Below are positions 60,894-64,000 of a DNA stretch of 64,000 bases, piece after piece. Source of the stretch: Galaxea fascicularis (Eukaryota > Cnidaria > Anthozoa > Scleractinia > Euphylliidae); the NCBI GenBank assembly GCA_948470475.1, contig OX419341.1, positions 3,665,513-3,729,512 of the forward strand, given 5' to 3'. Made by a program: the position numbers and the translations under genes. A model generated the notes under the pieces. The model did not search any database. It had not been told where the DNA came from and worked only from the letters and a program-made list of their open reading frames with translations. Each line of letters opens with the position of its first letter. Within the stretch, counting starts at the first letter, position 1.

Positions 60894-61319
60894 CGTACAT
60901 TTCGAAACGGGTCGTTCGGCGAACTCGAAGCAAATGTGAGAAATATTATGAAATCAAATGAGCTGAATGAGCTATCAATGAGTACAAAAAGTGCACAAAC
61001 TTTGACTACCAATGACAAATGTTCCTTGACGAACTTGGGTGGAAACTTTGACACGAACAGTTTAGGTGCTGGCGAATACAAAACACCCGTTGATGATGAG
61101 ATTAGAGGTACAAAGACGAACAGCAGTAGTAACGACAGCAACAGGAAAGCGTTCATATTGGGTGATGAAGAACCCACGCATCGAAGCGAAGATGCAAGTA
61201 ACGTTTTTACTTTTATGACTATTGTCACCAGTATTTCATTTCTTGTGTATACTTTAGATTGTGGATTATCAGCTGTATCAACTCTGTGTAGTGTGTTACT
61301 TTTATGTTTAATCTTGTAA
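60894..61319 (+). pseudogene. Right part of the split frame
   Basis: It continues 59023-59253 in the same frame: RTFRNGSFGELEANVRNI, then SNELNELSMSTKSAQTL and GEYKTPVDDEIRGTKTNSSS, ending after a hydrophobic stretch at 61319. The composition is Ser/Asn/Thr-rich. No family recognised. The last 40 codons may be intronic read-through rather than coding. Confidence 0.4.
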
Positions 61320-61325
61320 CTTCGC

Positions 61326-61890
61326 GTGCTCTACATGATGAATGTGTTAAGTTTATCAGTTTTATCAACACAAATGTCGGATGTACTTGAAAAATGCGAG
61401 GTATTTGAGAAGGCAATGCAGTTATCTGTACATGATCCCCGTGATGCCTTAGTGAAAATAAAATATAGAAAGGAATTCAGATCTCGTTATGCTAAGTTTG
61501 TATTTTAACGACAACCGTGAATGCGTAGTAGGATACCAGTGAAAAAGCTAAAAAGTCTGTCACAGAAAAGCAGAAAACTAAGATTGTTTGTGTGGGAAAG
61601 AGTTCTCAAGCAAACTCCGTTGTCGTCAAAACTTCATCGTTACATCAAATATAATCTAGGCTAAGAAGAACTCGAACTACAAAAAGGCCAACAGTGAATG
61701 GAAGGTTTGTACAAAGAGTGAGGAAGAAGCCAGCTTCTGTTCGACAAAATATTACGTCAAACACCTTCGCCTTGCTTCAAAAGATATACCGGTAGACGAA
61801 AACAGGTAAATCTGAAGAAATATCAACTGTTATACACGTGCAGTGGGCTAATAAGCGTGTACAAGAATGGTAATCACAGAGGGTGCTGTG
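61326..61890 (+). pseudogene. Decayed coding sequence upstream of the C76-like frame
   Basis: A 45-codon stretch (MSDVLEKCEVFEKAMQLS, then HDPRDALVKIKYRKEFRSRY) is followed to about 61800 by a Lys/Arg-rich frame interrupted by several stops (for example KRPTVNGRFVQRVRKKPASV). The order and spacing suggest the inner part of the same element that holds the protease domain. Function unknown. Confidence 0.35.
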
Positions 61891-61936
61891 CTATGTTTAA
61901 ACTACGTAATGACATAGAATCCTGGGCCTCCTATAC

Positions 61937-62453
61937 ATCATGTTGATCACACCCCAACAATGAAAGCACCATATAGTCAAGGTGATGTGACAGTGTTTGG
62001 TGTAAATGCTGGACAGCAATGTGTTGCCATGAGCTTGTGTGCTTTGGTTTACAACAATATCAAAGGAATAAACAGTTGTAATGATCTGGTGCAAATCATG
62101 AATATGGGAAATGAATTATACTCTATTTTATCACAGTCAACAGGACAGTCATATTTAATGCTTACAGAACTACCATCAATGATTTCAATGCTGGACGAGA
62201 ATTATCAGCTAAAATACAGTGAAAGTTACACTGGCAATGCACAAAATGATGCCATTATTGAGAGATATCATATTGCATGCCCATGGATAGACTTTTGAAT
62301 CACTGCTGTCAGAAAATTATATGTCATTCATTTTAACAGTAGGATTTATTACTGTTGGCATTTATTGTACTGATACAGGGAAGTTTAAAATATTTGATTC
62401 ACATGCTAGAGATGCATATGGTAAAAGCCATCCTCAGGGTACCTGTGTGCTAT

Positions 62454-62465
<12 letters not shown>
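61937..62465 (+). pseudogene. C76-like cysteine protease domain, frameshifted
   Basis: Two frames together show the landmarks of a papain-fold cysteine protease of the C76/OTU-like type found in some large mobile elements and, in distant form, in herpesvirus tegument proteins. The motif SQGDVTVFGVNAGQQC carries the likely nucleophile Cys (codon 62020-62022). FDSHARD carries the likely His (62402-62404) with nearby Asp. A frame change between about 62285 and 62310 separates them, and the end is cut by a repeat at about 62466. It is inactive here. The element class is not settled; Helitron-like elements are one candidate. Confidence 0.6.
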
Positions 62466-62486
<21 letters not shown>

Positions 62487-62620
62487 GCAAACGTCAGGCT
62501 GAAATTTGCCGTTTACTAAGAGGCTCTCAATGGGGTGGTGGCTTTTACGGTTATCGGCTAAAATTTTGGCTCTTTTACGGCTATCGGTTAATTTTTTTCA
62601 GTTACGGTTAACAAAAAAGT
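62466..62620. repeat. Partial copy of the 4785 MITE family or a relative
   Basis: Starts GCATCGCGTTTACGGCAAAC, close to the left end of the 4785-5007 element (GCATGGCGTTTACGCCAAAC), and continues through GGCAAACGTCAGGCTGAAAT and GGTTATCGG/GGCTATCGG/GTTACGGTTA-type phrases. No matching right end was found. Confidence 0.5.
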
Positions 62621-63772
62621 TAAAAATTGATTTCTTTTGTTGCAAAAAGTTAAATATTAATAAACCTGTTTTTTTTTTAATCTTTAAAGCAAAGAAAAAG
62701 TCTTATGATCATCTCGGGCTTCAATAAGTCGTTCTTTTGAAACATTTTAATGTTTGATAGATTATACCACTTCTAACTAGTATTATTTTAGGTATAGAAT
62801 AGTGAACTACGAAAAAGGATTCAATACAAGGGCATACACAAAACTTACGTCATACATTCTTACATTTACTTGTAGGAGTGGTGTTCTGTTTGTCCTTATA
62901 TGGTGTTATATGCGTGTTAAATTGTCTCAAAATATAGCCATGCTTGATGCCTCAAAATCCTTCAATGTACAGTCTAGCTTGCCTCGGGTACCTTTTTTTT
63001 GCCTAGACATAAAACCTTGTCCACACCTTGACTTGCCTTCCGGACCTTGTTACTACTGGCTTACTAATGATAAGATCCTCTGAGTCACTGTCCGTATGAA
63101 CCTCGCTGATTTCAGAAGATCTTTGAATATGAGATTTTTCGATCTCATTTTCTTAAATTGACATGTGCTCTTTGTTTAAAACAGAATAAAAGGTTTAAGC
63201 TATTGCCAGTGAACTAAGATCAACTAACATTTTTTTTGTGAGGGATGAAAATGATCATTCCTGATAACAGTTCATTATGAAAATAAATCAACTTCCGCTG
63301 TGAATGTCAGAGGCGTATTTTGCAGCTTCTAGTATCTATTGTCCACGCGAATCAATAATGCATCTGCAAGTAGGCATCCAGTTATAAAAAACAAAACAAA
63401 AACAAAACAAAATTTCAGGGTCTAGTGTTTTTTTACGATAGCGAAGGACTGTACAGAACGACTTTCTGCAGCAGCGTTGGAGAAAAACAGGGAATTGTTA
63501 CAAAATTAAATTGACAATGTTTACCGGCAACGTGTTTTACAAACAGTGACATCTCTGCTACTTGCTTTACTGGTATTTCGAGCGGACGACCTCCTGAAAA
63601 TCGCAAATATTAAACCCCAGCAAGAAAACCAGACTTTCGCTATGGAAACAATTAGCTCCCCAAACATTTGGGGAGCTAATTTAGTTTCTGCAATCCGCAA
63701 AATAAAAGTCCCGCAAAATTTTCGTGCCACGCGGCATCTTAGTACAAAATTCATAACTTTAAGAGTACTTAC
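62621..63772. other. No gene seen; short low-complexity runs
   Basis: Poly-T at about 62669, an AAAACAAAAC run at about 63388-63410 and a perfect hairpin AGCTCCCCAAA/TTTGGGGAGCT at 63654-63680. The 77- and 83-codon frames on opposite strands at 63521-63797 overlap each other and carry no recognisable domain. Confidence 0.4.
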
Positions 63773-63973
63773 TGTTCAGCTCGCTTTCACCATCTGAGTC
63801 AAGCAACAGGGTTTGTTCCAGATCTAGCTGCTGTTGGGTCGATAAAGAATAATTTTCTATTTTGCCGCTGATTTTGGCGAGGCGGTAAAGTTTTTTAAGG
63901 TCAAATGACCCAAGACCGAACTTCCTCGCTTGCTCGTTAAGACCAAGAAAGTTTTTCTTGAACGTTGAAAATG
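63773..63973 (-). CDS. Probable internal exon, minus strand, gene unknown
   Basis: On the minus strand an open frame reads through NEQARKFGLGSFDLKKLYRL and QQQLDLEQTLLLDSDGESEL, then meets a perfect donor (GTAAGT) just downstream of 63773. The composition (Leu/Gln/Asp-rich, no stops for about 65 codons, good donor) suggests a real exon of a gene that continues to the right of the window and leftward to an exon I could not find. The acceptor is uncertain (TTTTCAACGTTCAAG is one option). Confidence 0.35.
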
Positions 63974-64000
63974 TCCGATGCTATTCTTGGACTTTGCGTC

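Noticed and set aside
60365..61228. Minus-strand frames of 87-165 codons
   Set aside because: Explained by the inverted right arm of the foldback element and by the opposite strand of the host frame.

Overview
The window looks like anthozoan cnidarian nuclear DNA, probably from a stony coral. It is AT-rich. Its genes are split by short GT-AG introns and sit in a dense background of small inverted-repeat elements, tRNA-derived SINEs, LINE fragments and a Penelope-like element. The lineage call rests on the astacin plus ShK gene architecture and the repeat types. I could not run a database search.

Four protein-coding genes can be rebuilt exon by exon, all on the + strand. (1) A T-box transcription factor, closest to Tbx20, runs from 10311 to 19302; its 5' exon(s) were not found. 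(2) and (3) are two neighbouring secreted astacin metalloproteases, 22981-27328 (9 exons, 377 aa) and 31572-37296 (10 exons, 448 aa). They share domain order and intron positions, so they are tandem duplicates. The second has gained a fibronectin type II exon between the signal peptide and the propeptide. (4) A large optineurin/NEMO-type ubiquitin-binding adaptor, 38889-54746 (13 exons, 1114 aa), has an N-terminal NEMO-like coiled coil, a candidate LIR, a long coiled coil built from duplicated exons, a UBAN motif and two C-terminal CCHC zinc fingers instead of the usual one.

Layout: 1-10310 has no recognisable gene but holds three repeats. 10311-19302 is the T-box gene, with a tandem duplication, an RTE-like LINE end, a TA-flanked inverted-repeat element and a SINE in its introns. 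19303-22849 is intergenic with hAT-type MITEs. 22850-27598 is astacin 1. 27700-30770 is a transposon cluster (Penelope-like element, LINE end). 31497-37409 is astacin 2. 38282-55115 is the optineurin-like gene with LINE, SINE and DNA-element insertions in its introns. 55116-64000 is transposon-rich, with an element nested in another, a Harbinger-type MITE, a 1.6 kb foldback element that splits an older open frame, a decayed C76-like cysteine protease gene, and a probable minus-strand exon at the right edge.

The genes do not form an operon. The only functional grouping is the pair of astacins, each with its own TATA-like box and poly(A) signal. The most unusual features are the FN2-astacin, the exon-duplicated two-finger optineurin-like protein, and the foldback element at 59254-60887 whose removal with one target copy restores an open reading frame.
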